Below, piece by piece: positions 9,078-16,004 of a DNA stretch of 64,000 bases. Position 1 is the first letter of the stretch. Each line of letters begins with the position of its first letter. The stretch is from Sediminicoccus sp. KRV36 (lineage in GTDB: Bacteria > Pseudomonadota > Alphaproteobacteria > Acetobacterales > Acetobacteraceae): assembly GCF_023243115.1 (NCBI RefSeq), contig NZ_CP085081.1, forward strand, positions 2,542,001 through 2,606,000. Direction: 5' to 3'. A program made the translations under genes and the position numbers. The notes under the pieces were generated by a model. The model searched no databases and was not told the origin of the DNA. It saw only the letters and a program-made list of their open reading frames with translations.

Positions 9078-9611
9078 TCAGACCGCCACCTCCGGCAGAT
9101 CGCGCGGTGCCAGGAAGCGCACCAGCCTGCCACCGCCATCCTGCAATTGCCGCCAGGCGCCGGCCACGGTGAATTCAGCGAGCGCGCCGGTCGGGTAGCC
9201 CTCGGTCAGGCGGCGCGCATGCGCACCACCCATCGCCACGCCAGCTGGCCCCATCAGGGCCAGGCCCAGCTCGTGCAGGCCCGGATTATGGCCGATCAGC
9301 AGCACGGAGCGCGCGGTCTCGGGGATGCCGCGCAGCGTTTCCATCAGCCGCTGCCAGGGTGCGAGGTAGAGGTCATCCATCACCTCGATGATGGGTGAAC
9401 CCTCCAGGGGTTGCAGCGCTTCCAGCGTTTGCAGCGTGCGCCGCGCGGAGGAGACAAGGACGATATCCGGCGCCAACCCCAATTCGCGCATCTGTTCCGC
9501 CATGGCGGCCGCAGCCTGCCGCCCGCGCGCATTGAGCGGCCGGGCGTGATCGGAGAGCGTCGCCTCATCCCAGGAGGATTTGGCGTGGCGGAGCAGCAGG
9601 AGCTGGCGCAT
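9078..9611 (-). CDS. sixA: SixA-type histidine phosphatase
   Basis: A 177-residue member of the histidine phosphatase superfamily. The phospho-accepting histidine is H9 in LLLRHAKSSWDE and the second catalytic histidine lies in LLIGHNPGLHE near residue 110. SixA proteins remove phosphate from histidine-phosphotransfer domains or from the nitrogen PTS protein NPr. The small size without extra domains fits the SixA branch rather than phosphoglycerate mutase. The gene precedes the CHAD protein, and together they may link phosphohistidine or polyphosphate turnover; this functional link is inference. Confidence 0.85.
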   Translation of the reverse strand: MRQLLLLRHAKSSWDEATLSDHARPLNARGRQAAAAMAEQMRELGLAPDIVLVSSARRTLQTLEALQPLEGSPIIEVMDDLYLAPWQRLMETLRGIPETARSVLLIGHNPGLHELGLALMGPAGVAMGGAHARRLTEGYPTGALAEFTVAGAWRQLQDGGGRLVRFLAPRDLPEVAV

Positions 9612-9726
9612 GCCCGGATTGTGGCACGGCGCGGCGGCGCTGTCCCGCCCCCTTGATGGCGGGGGTTACGCATCGCGCCCAAGACACCACCTCCGCATCG
9701 TGCAGTTGAAGGAGTGCGAGTTTTCC

Positions 9727-10470
9727 ATGGCGGATCGAATCCTGATCCTGGGTGCGACAGGCGGCGTTGGCGCCGCCCTGGCGCATCGTGTCGCGGCGCG
9801 AGGCGCGCAGCCGGTGCTTTTCGCGCGCGATGCCGGCCGCCTCGCCGAATTGGCGGCGGCTTTGCCGGGCCCGGTGGAAACCGCGGTGGTGGACGTGACG
9901 GATCTCGCTGCCCTCAAGGCCGCCATCCTGGCGCTGGGCGGGCCGCTTTCGGGCCTGGCCTTCTGCGTGGGCTCCATTCTGCTCAAGCCGATCTCCCGCA
10001 CGACGGAGGCGGATCTGCTGGATGCGTTCCGGCTGAATGCCCTCTCGGCGGCGATGGCGGTGCAGGCGGCGGCGCCGGCCCTGGCGGCGGGCCCCGGGGG
10101 AAATCCCGGCAGCGTGGTGCTCTTCAGCTCGGTCGCGGCGCGGACCGGCTTCACCAACCACCTGGCCATTGCCGCCGCCAAGGCAGCCATCGAAGGCATG
10201 ACGGTTGCCATGGCGGCGGAATTGGCGCCTTCCATCCGGGTGAACTGCATCGCCCCCAGCCTGACCCGCACAAGGATCGCCGAGCCCTTGACCAAAAACC
10301 CCGCCATGGCCGAAGCCATCGCCAAGCTGCACCCGCTGCCCCGCCTGGGTGAGCCCGAGGATATCGCCGCCATGGCCGACATGCTGCTCTCCCCCGCATC
10401 CGGCTGGATCACCGGCCAGGTGATCGCGGTGGATGGCGGGCGCGGCAGCTTGCGCACCCGGGCCGGTTGA
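9727..10470 (+). CDS. SDR family oxidoreductase lacking the catalytic tyrosine
   Basis: A 247-residue classical-length SDR. The cofactor motif is GATGGVG at 9-15, the structural Asn is N104 and the catalytic serine is S134/S135 (VVLFSS). Thirteen residues after S135, where YxxxK places tyrosine, the codon is ATT (Ile148) followed correctly by Lys152 (IAAAK). The fold is therefore intact while the proton donor is gone. An AAGGAG Shine-Dalgarno at 9709-9714 supports the start at 9727. The next gene begins two bases after the stop, giving an operon SDR / secreted DUF6134-like / iron-sulfur photolyase. It may bind a flavin or nucleotide rather than act as a normal dehydrogenase. Confidence 0.85.
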   Translation: MADRILILGATGGVGAALAHRVAARGAQPVLFARDAGRLAELAAALPGPVETAVVDVTDLAALKAAILALGGPLSGLAFCVGSILLKPISRTTEADLLDAFRLNALSAAMAVQAAAPALAAGPGGNPGSVVLFSSVAARTGFTNHLAIAAAKAAIEGMTVAMAAELAPSIRVNCIAPSLTRTRIAEPLTKNPAMAEAIAKLHPLPRLGEPEDIAAMADMLLSPASGWITGQVIAVDGGRGSLRTRAG

Positions 10471-10471
10471 G

Positions 10472-11086
10472 ATGCTGGGCAGACGCAGGCTTCCGCTGCT
10501 TCTCGCGGCCCCCGCTGCGGCCCCGGGCTTGGCCCGGGCGCAATCCACCGCGAATTACCGCTGGCGCGTGCTGCGCAACGGCACAGAGATCGGCAGCCAC
10601 AACATCACCTTCACCGAGCGTGGTGGCGAGCGCATTGCCGTCTCCGAGAATATCGTGACGCCTCGGGTCATGGGCATCGTGGTGTTTCGTTATGAGCACC
10701 GGCTGACCGAGGTGACGCGCGCCGGGCGCTTCGTTTCCGTCCGCTCCAGCCTGAACCGCAACGGCACCATCGTCGAAGTGGCGGCCGAAGCCGCCGCGCA
10801 GGGTGTGGCGCTGCGTGGGCCGGAAGGCACGCTCAACCTGCCGGCGCAGGCCGTGCCGCTTTCCTGGTGGGAGCCGCAGCGCTTTGGCGGCGCGGTGCCG
10901 CTGTTTGGCACCACCACCGGCAAGCCGCTCGATCTGCGCTGGACGCGTGAGGCCCTGCCGGCCGGCACTCGCTGGCGCACGGCGGGCGAGATCGAGGCCG
11001 TGCTGGAATTTGATGCCAGCGGCCGCTGGACCGCCTATCAGGTCAAGGGCGATGACGGCAGCACAGTGATCTATGCAGCCGCCTGA
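10472..11086 (+). CDS. Secreted DUF6134-like protein
   Basis: A 204-residue protein with an N-terminal signal peptide (MLGRRRLPLLL, cleavage likely after GLARA). The mature part is beta-rich with many amphipathic strands: YRWRVLRNGTEIGSH, VFRYEHRLTEVTRAGRFVSV, LSWWEPQRFGGAVPLFGTTTG. This resembles the DUF6134 family, whose function is not known to me. There is no lipobox and no further membrane segment, so a soluble periplasmic location is likely. It overlaps the photolyase gene by 14 bases and follows the SDR by one base, so all three are co-expressed. No enzymatic motif is recognisable. Confidence 0.7.
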   Translation: MLGRRRLPLLLAAPAAAPGLARAQSTANYRWRVLRNGTEIGSHNITFTERGGERIAVSENIVTPRVMGIVVFRYEHRLTEVTRAGRFVSVRSSLNRNGTIVEVAAEAAAQGVALRGPEGTLNLPAQAVPLSWWEPQRFGGAVPLFGTTTGKPLDLRWTREALPAGTRWRTAGEIEAVLEFDASGRWTAYQVKGDDGSTVIYAAA

Positions 11087-12611
11087 ACTGAGACTGGTGC
11101 TGGGCGACCAGTGCTCCGCCTCGCTCTCGGCGCTGGAGGATCTCGATCCCGCGCGGGATGTGGTGCTGATGATGGAGGTGCAGGCGGAATGCACCTATGT
11201 CCCGCATCACCCGCAGAAGATTGCGCTGATTCTCTCGGCCATGCGGCATTTCGCGCGCGCCCTGGAAGCACGTGGGGTGCGGGTGGATTACATCCGCCTG
11301 GATGATCCGGCGAATACGGGAAGCTTCTCGGGTGAGGTCGCGCGCGCCGTGGCCCGCCATGCGCCCGCCCGCATCATCGCAACCGAGCCGGGCGAGTGGC
11401 GCGTCCTGGCCGAGATGGAAAGCTGGGAAGCCACGCTCGGCCTGCCCGTCGAAATCCGCGACGATACGCGCTTCCTGGCGGATCTGGCCTTCTTCCGCCG
11501 CTGGTCGCATGGCCGCAAGCAACTCCGCGTGGAGTTTTTCTACCGCGAGATGCGCCGCGCGACCGGCCTCCTCATGCAGGGCGACCAGCCAGAGGGGGGC
11601 GAGTGGAATTACGACGCGGAAAACCGCAAGCCGCTGCCCAAGGGCATGCTGCCGCCCGCCGCCCCCCGCTTCCCGCCCGATGCCATCACGCAGGAGGTCA
11701 TGGCGCTGGTGGCTGCCCGCTTCCCCGCGCATTTCGGCCGGCTGGAGGGCTTCAACTGGCCCGTCACGGCGGCCGAAGCCAAGCGGGCCCTGGCCGCTTT
11801 CATCGCCGAGCGCCTGCCGCGCTTCGGTGATTTTCAGGACGCCCTGGCGGAGGGCGAGGCGACGTTGTTCCACAGCCTCATCTCCACCAGCCTCAATATC
11901 GGCCTGCTGCTGCCGGGCGATGTCTGTGCTGCGGTCGAGGCCGCCTACCGCGCCGGCCAGGTGCCGCTGAATGCCGCGGAGGGCTTCATTCGCCAGGTTC
12001 TGGGCTGGCGGGAATATGTGCGCGGCCTCTATTGGCTGAAGATGCCGGGCTATGGCGCGACCAACGCGCTGGCAGCGCACCGCCCGCTGCCGGAATTCTT
12101 CTGGAAGGGCGATTCCGGCCTGCGCTGCATGGACGCCGCGATCACCCAGACCCGGGACCTCGCTTATGCCCACCACATCCAGCGCCTGATGGTGACCGGC
12201 AATTTCGCGCTGCTGGCCGGGTTGGACCCTTTGGCGGTGCAGGAATGGTATCTGGCCGTCTATGCCGATGCCTTCGAATGGGTGGAACTGCCCAACACCC
12301 ACGGCATGGCGCTGCATGCCGATGGCGGCGTCATGGCCAGCAAGCCCTATGCGGCGAGCGGCGCCTACCTCAACCGCATGGGCAATCACTGCGCGCGCTG
12401 CCGCTACGATGTGAAGCGCGCGGAAGGCGAGGGGGCTTGCCCCTTCAACTTTCTCTATTGGGATTTCATCGCGCGCCATGCGCAGGATTTCGCCGGAAAT
12501 CCACGCATGGCCATGCCGCTGAGCACCCTGCGCAAGATGGCGCCGGCCAAGCTTGCGGCCTTGCGGTCCGAGGCCGCGAAATTCCTGGACACTGTGTCAC
12601 CCTTGCCTTGA
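11073..12611 (+). CDS. Iron-sulfur bacterial cryptochrome/photolyase (FeS-BCP, PhrB type)
   Basis: A 512-residue protein of the prokaryotic (6-4) photolyase group. It has an N-terminal Rossmann-like antenna domain (about 5-135, LRLVLGDQCSASL) and a C-terminal helical FAD domain. Four cysteines positioned as 4Fe-4S ligands are C352 (GLRCMDAA), C440 and C443 (NHCARCRYD) and C456 (GACPFNF). The FAD-domain signatures TRDLAYAHHIQRLM and LPNTHGMALHADGG are present. Members repair UV (6-4) photoproducts with light and often bind a ribityllumazine antenna. The 14-base overlap with the secreted protein gene indicates translational coupling. A second photolyase lies at 16005-17414. Confidence 0.93.
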   Translation: MQPPELRLVLGDQCSASLSALEDLDPARDVVLMMEVQAECTYVPHHPQKIALILSAMRHFARALEARGVRVDYIRLDDPANTGSFSGEVARAVARHAPARIIATEPGEWRVLAEMESWEATLGLPVEIRDDTRFLADLAFFRRWSHGRKQLRVEFFYREMRRATGLLMQGDQPEGGEWNYDAENRKPLPKGMLPPAAPRFPPDAITQEVMALVAARFPAHFGRLEGFNWPVTAAEAKRALAAFIAERLPRFGDFQDALAEGEATLFHSLISTSLNIGLLLPGDVCAAVEAAYRAGQVPLNAAEGFIRQVLGWREYVRGLYWLKMPGYGATNALAAHRPLPEFFWKGDSGLRCMDAAITQTRDLAYAHHIQRLMVTGNFALLAGLDPLAVQEWYLAVYADAFEWVELPNTHGMALHADGGVMASKPYAASGAYLNRMGNHCARCRYDVKRAEGEGACPFNFLYWDFIARHAQDFAGNPRMAMPLSTLRKMAPAKLAALRSEAAKFLDTVSPLP

Positions 12612-12663
12612 CCTGCCGCCGGCCGCGCGGTTGAAGGAAGCCTGCCGCCGGAGAGACACACAG

Positions 12664-13662
12664 ATGCTGACCACGCCCCGCCGAAGCCTCATTCTGGGCG
12701 GCCTCGCCGCGCCGCTGCTGGCCGCGCCGGCGATTGCGCAGGCCTGGGCGCCGAGCCGCACGGTTCGCCTCGTCGTGCCGATTGCGCCGGGTGGCGCCAA
12801 TGACATCATCGCGCGCCTGATGGCCGAGCGGCTGCAACCCATCCTCGGCCAGACCGTGGTGGTGGAGAACCGGCCCGGCGCCGGCGGCAATATCGGCGCG
12901 CAATCCGTCATCCAGGCGGAAAAGGACGGCCATACCTGGCTGCTCACCTCGGCCAATGTGCTGACGGCCAATACCTATCTCTACGGCACCCGCATGCCCT
13001 TCGTTCCGCTGCGCGATTTCACGCCGGTGACGCGGGTGGGCATCGGCACGCTCCTCTGGGTGGTGAATGCGCAGCGCCCCTGGCGGACCTTCCAGGAGCA
13101 GATCGAATTCGCCCGCCGCAATCCAGGGCGCGTCACCATGGGCAGCAGCGGCACCGGCACGATCAGCCATTTGTTCTTCGAGCGCGTGAAGCGCCAGACC
13201 AATGCCGACATGACGCATGTGCCGTATCGCGGCGGTGGCCCGGCCATCCAGGACCTGATCTCGGGCAATATCGACATGATGTTCGACGTGATGCCCGCCC
13301 TGCTGCCGCATGTGCGTGAAGGGCGGTTCCGCGCCCTCGCCGTCGGCAGCGCGGGCCGCGTGGATTACGTGCCGGAGATCGCCAATGTGCCGAGCATGGG
13401 GGAGTTGCTCCCTGGCTCCGGCATTGATGCGCTGAACTGGTGGTGCGTCGTGGCTGCGACCGGAACGCCGGAAGCTGCCGTCTCCACCATGCATGGCGCG
13501 ATCACCCGCGTGCTGGCGCAGGAGGAGTTGCGCAACCGCCTGCTCGGCCTGACCATCCAGCCTATGCCTGACGCAACACCCGCCGCCTTCGGGGAATTCT
13601 GGCGGGCGCAGGTGCCGGTCTGGCGGGAGCTTGTGGAGGCGTCCGGGGCTGTGGCGGAGTAG
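12664..13662 (+). CDS. Bug/TctC-family periplasmic substrate-binding protein
   Basis: A 332-residue tripartite tricarboxylate transporter binding protein. A twin-arginine-like or Sec signal covers 1-26 (TTPRRSLILGG ... PAIAQA). Family landmarks are VRLVVPIAPGGANDIIAR, VVVENRPGAGGNIGA, YRGGGPAIQDLISG and the ISHLFFERVK helix. These proteins bind carboxylates in the periplasm for TctAB-type membrane partners. A GGAGA Shine-Dalgarno nine bases upstream supports the start. No tctA/tctB is adjacent, so it is an orphan receptor, as is common in genomes with expanded Bug families. The ligand is unknown. Confidence 0.92.
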   Translation: MLTTPRRSLILGGLAAPLLAAPAIAQAWAPSRTVRLVVPIAPGGANDIIARLMAERLQPILGQTVVVENRPGAGGNIGAQSVIQAEKDGHTWLLTSANVLTANTYLYGTRMPFVPLRDFTPVTRVGIGTLLWVVNAQRPWRTFQEQIEFARRNPGRVTMGSSGTGTISHLFFERVKRQTNADMTHVPYRGGGPAIQDLISGNIDMMFDVMPALLPHVREGRFRALAVGSAGRVDYVPEIANVPSMGELLPGSGIDALNWWCVVAATGTPEAAVSTMHGAITRVLAQEELRNRLLGLTIQPMPDATPAAFGEFWRAQVPVWRELVEASGAVAE

Positions 13663-14026
13663 CGGGCTGTAACTTTCGGCCTCAGGCCGGGAGCCACGGG
13701 CTTTCCCGCGATTCTCTCAGCTGGCGTCCGCCCGCTGTTCCGCAGCAGGCACTCTCGTTTGGCCTTGGTGCAGAAGCCGGATATCGCGCCGGCCATGGCG
13801 GAGTTTCGCCCGAGCGTCCTGGATTGGCTTGGCTTCGTCTCTCGGGGCGGCTCGGGCGAACCCACCGGTCCGGACCGAACCGTGCCACACCGATCCGACG
13901 CCAGCGGACTTCGCGCGGTTCTGGAATGCGGAACCGCGACGGCACCCGGAAATTCTGGCCATCGCCAGCTTGCAGGCGGATGGTGGCGGCGGGATGCTGC
14001 GCGCCTGAAGCAAGACAGGAACGCCC
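13663..14026. other. 364-bp gap with a possible degraded coding remnant
   Basis: No intact gene is convincing here. The plus-strand frame ending at the TGA at 14006-14008 reads ADFARFWNAEPRRHPEILAI and on to GGGMLRA, which looks protein-like, and the stop lies just before the creatininase-family gene. Upstream the same frame loses protein character, with apparent frame switches. This could be the 3' remnant of a decayed gene or chance coding bias in GC-rich DNA. A short CGGCC/GGCCG inverted repeat lies just after the Bug gene stop. Confidence 0.3.
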
Positions 14027-14797
14027 ATGGCCCGCAGCATTGAATGGATGAAGCTCACCGCCGCAGAGGTTCAGGCCGAAGCGGATGCCGATGCGCTGCT
14101 CATCATCCCCGTCGCCTCGCTGGAGCAGCACGGGCCGCACCTCGTCACCGGCACGGATATGATCCTGGGTGGCAATGTCGCGCTGGAAACCGCGCGCCTG
14201 CTGGTGACGGCCGGGCACCGCGCCCTGGTGACGCCCGTCGTCTGGCATGGCCTGGCCGAGCACCACATGGCCTTTGGCGGCACCGTCACGCTGGATAGCG
14301 CGACCTTCCAGGCGGTGCTGCGCCATGTGGTGAAATCCGCCGCGCGGCACGGTTTCAAGCGCGTCTTCCTGATGAATGGCCATGGCGGAAATGCCGAGGC
14401 GATCGGCACCGCGGCCACGGATTTCGCCGTGGAATTCGGCATCCGCGTCGGCGGCGGCACCTACTGGCACATGGTGCCCGAAGTGATCGCACCGCTGCTG
14501 GAGGACCAGCCCACCCTGATGCATGCCTGCGAGGCCGAAACCTCGCTGGTGTGGCATCTTCTGCCCGAGGGCGTCCGACAGGACCGCCTGGCCGAGGCGC
14601 ATGGCCCGAGCTCCTCCCGAGCACCTGGCCAGCCGGCCGGGCTGCTCATGCGGCGCAGCTTCAAGGAAGTCACCCCGAGCGGGGTGGTGGGCGATGCGCG
14701 CCATGCCAACCCCGAGAAGGGCGAGGCGCTGCTGGCGGCGATCGCCGCCAAATGCGCCGAGCTTCTGGCCAACCCGGCGATCTGGGGCCGCGCCTGA
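14027..14797 (+). CDS. Creatininase family amidohydrolase
   Basis: A 256-residue member of the creatininase family of metal-dependent amidohydrolases. Metal and active-site segments are PVASLEQHGPHL (Glu, His), GTDMIL (Asp), FLMNGHGGNAEA (His) and the CEAETSLVW glutamate. Relatives hydrolyse creatinine, formylated pterin or riboflavin intermediates, or mycofactocin-type peptides. Nothing nearby fixes the substrate. It lies between a Bug binding protein and a repeat array. The start at 14027 has only a weak AGGAA upstream. It might belong functionally with the amidohydrolase and Bug genes of this catabolic region. Confidence 0.85.
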   Translation: MARSIEWMKLTAAEVQAEADADALLIIPVASLEQHGPHLVTGTDMILGGNVALETARLLVTAGHRALVTPVVWHGLAEHHMAFGGTVTLDSATFQAVLRHVVKSAARHGFKRVFLMNGHGGNAEAIGTAATDFAVEFGIRVGGGTYWHMVPEVIAPLLEDQPTLMHACEAETSLVWHLLPEGVRQDRLAEAHGPSSSRAPGQPAGLLMRRSFKEVTPSGVVGDARHANPEKGEALLAAIAAKCAELLANPAIWGRA

Positions 14798-14820
14798 GCC
14801 TTCCAGGACAGCGCCCCGCA

Positions 14821-15100
14821 GCGATCAGACGCTTTGTTTGGCGGCTGATTCACGCTTCGGGTGAAGGACCCAAAGCGATCAGACGCTTTGTTCGCGGCTG
14901 ACTCACGCTTCGGGTGAAGGACCCAAAGCGATCAGACGCTGGGTTGCGCGGCTGATTCACGCTTCGGGTGAAGAACCCAAAGCGATCAGACGCTGGGTTG
15001 CGCGGCTGATTCACGCTTCGGGTGAAGGACCCGAAGCGATCAGACGCTGAGTTGCGCGGCTGGTTCACGCTTCGGGTGAAGGACCCGAAGCGATCAGACG
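14821..15100 (-). repeat. 54-bp tandem array of hairpin-forming units (five copies plus a partial)
   Basis: Units start at 14821, 14875, 14928, 14982 and 15036, with a partial unit at 15090; spacing is 54 (once 53). Each unit boundary carries an inverted repeat with arms CGCTTCGGGT and ACCCGAAGCG around a 5-base loop; the two copies nearest the phosphoesterase are perfect (15014-15038, 15068-15092). In the three distal copies ACCCGAAGCG becomes ACCCAAAGCG, a C-A mismatch in plus-strand RNA but a tolerated U-G wobble in minus-strand RNA. The array includes the last codons of the phosphoesterase gene, whose tail LIASGPSPEA is encoded by a unit. Confidence 0.9.
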
Positions 15101-15835
15101 CGCATCCGGCAGGGGCAGATCCACCCAGGACAGATGGCCCCCCTTGCCGGAGCCTGTATCCATGAAAATCGCATTTCCCCCGGCACGGCCTCGCGTGGCC
15201 CAGGGGCGGCCATCGCGTGAGCGTTGGTCATGCCCGACATAAACAGTGAGGCCGAGGGGAATCGAATCCACCCAATGCAGCACGCGCTCCGGAAAGCCAT
15301 CCTGCCCGGTGCCGCCCGTCACCTGGCCATAGAGCGCCCGGGCGACGATGGGTGCCGGCCGCTGCGCACCGGCTTCCGGCGGCGGGGATTCCAGCAGCAT
15401 GCCAGGATGGAAGGCCGCGTGGACGAAAAGCAGCGGCCCCAGCCGCCACCAGGCCGGCGCCTGGCCGATCTCGGTGACCGCGCGGCTGGCGAGGGCCGGG
15501 CCATCCGGGGCAACATGCAATTGTTCAAGCGTGCGGGGCGTGGCCTCGGGCGGGCTGCGCACACGGGCGCCGGTGAGGGCCCGGCGCAGCTTGTGGTCGT
15601 GATTCCCGAGCAGGAACAGCCCGGCTTCGTCATCCAGCAGGTTGAAGATCAGACGCAGCACGGCCGGCGAGTCGGGGCCGTAATCCGTCAGGTCACCCAG
15701 TTGCAGAAGGAACAGGCCGGCATCGCTGGCGCCGGTGATCGCGGCCTCCAAGGCCGCGGCCTCGCCATGCACATCGCCCACCACGCGCAGCCCTGAGAAG
15801 CCTCGGGCGCGGAGCGTTGCCGCGTTGGGGGTCAC
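15065..15835 (-). CDS. Metallophosphoesterase (PrpE/ApaH-like calcineurin superfamily)
   Basis: A 256-residue serine/threonine-phosphatase-like metallophosphoesterase. Motifs in order: GDVHGE (about 20), GDLTDYG (about 47), GNHDHK (about 77), LLFVHAAFHPG and YVGHDQ, the complete binuclear metal set. Symmetrical diadenosine-tetraphosphate hydrolases and bacterial PP2A-like phosphatases share this layout. The start is GTG at 15835, supported by GGAGG four bases upstream, and that Shine-Dalgarno is part of the 57-bp repeat array. The last ten codons (LIASGPSPEA) belong to the 54-bp hairpin array, so both gene ends have been shaped by repeats. Monocistronic, downstream of phrB. Confidence 0.87.
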   Translation of the reverse strand: MTPNAATLRARGFSGLRVVGDVHGEAAALEAAITGASDAGLFLLQLGDLTDYGPDSPAVLRLIFNLLDDEAGLFLLGNHDHKLRRALTGARVRSPPEATPRTLEQLHVAPDGPALASRAVTEIGQAPAWWRLGPLLFVHAAFHPGMLLESPPPEAGAQRPAPIVARALYGQVTGGTGQDGFPERVLHWVDSIPLGLTVYVGHDQRSRDGRPWATRGRAGGNAIFMDTGSGKGGHLSWVDLPLPDARLIASGPSPEA

Positions 15836-15840
15836 GCTGC

Positions 15841-16004
15841 CTCCGATGACGCAGGCGCATCTGCGCGCCGAAGTCTGAATCGGCGGCCACCAGGCACCTC
15901 CGATGACGTAGGCGCATCTTCGCGCCGAAGTCTGAATCGCGGGCTACCAGGCACCCCCGATGACGCAGGCGGGAACCTCGCACTGAAGTCGGGACCCTCG
16001 GCCA
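15841..16004 (-). repeat. 57-bp tandem array carrying Shine-Dalgarno-like sequence, between phrB and the phosphoesterase
   Basis: Units begin at about 15843, 15900 and 15957 (period 57); the third is diverged. On the minus strand each unit holds GCGTCATCGGAGG (GGGGG in the third copy), so the ribosome-binding site of the phosphoesterase is the last repeat of a series. A frame through the array reads ADSDFGAQMRLRHR-like peptides, which I do not regard as a gene. The array fills nearly the whole gap between the phrB stop and the phosphoesterase start. Confidence 0.85.

Noticed and set aside
14850..15068. 72-codon frame through the 54-bp array (repeating NQPRNPASDRFG peptides)
   Set aside because: It is a translation of the DNA repeat; the hairpin symmetry, and one 53-bp unit that shifts the frame, argue for a nucleic-acid element rather than a protein.
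14821..15100. CRISPR array
   Set aside because: Units are contiguous with no unique spacers, and no cas genes are in the window. The 41-, 57- and 25-bp arrays fail for the same reason.
15693..15983. Frame through the 57-bp array reading MRLRHRR-like repeats
   Set aside because: It overlaps the phosphoesterase start in another frame and depends entirely on the tandem units.
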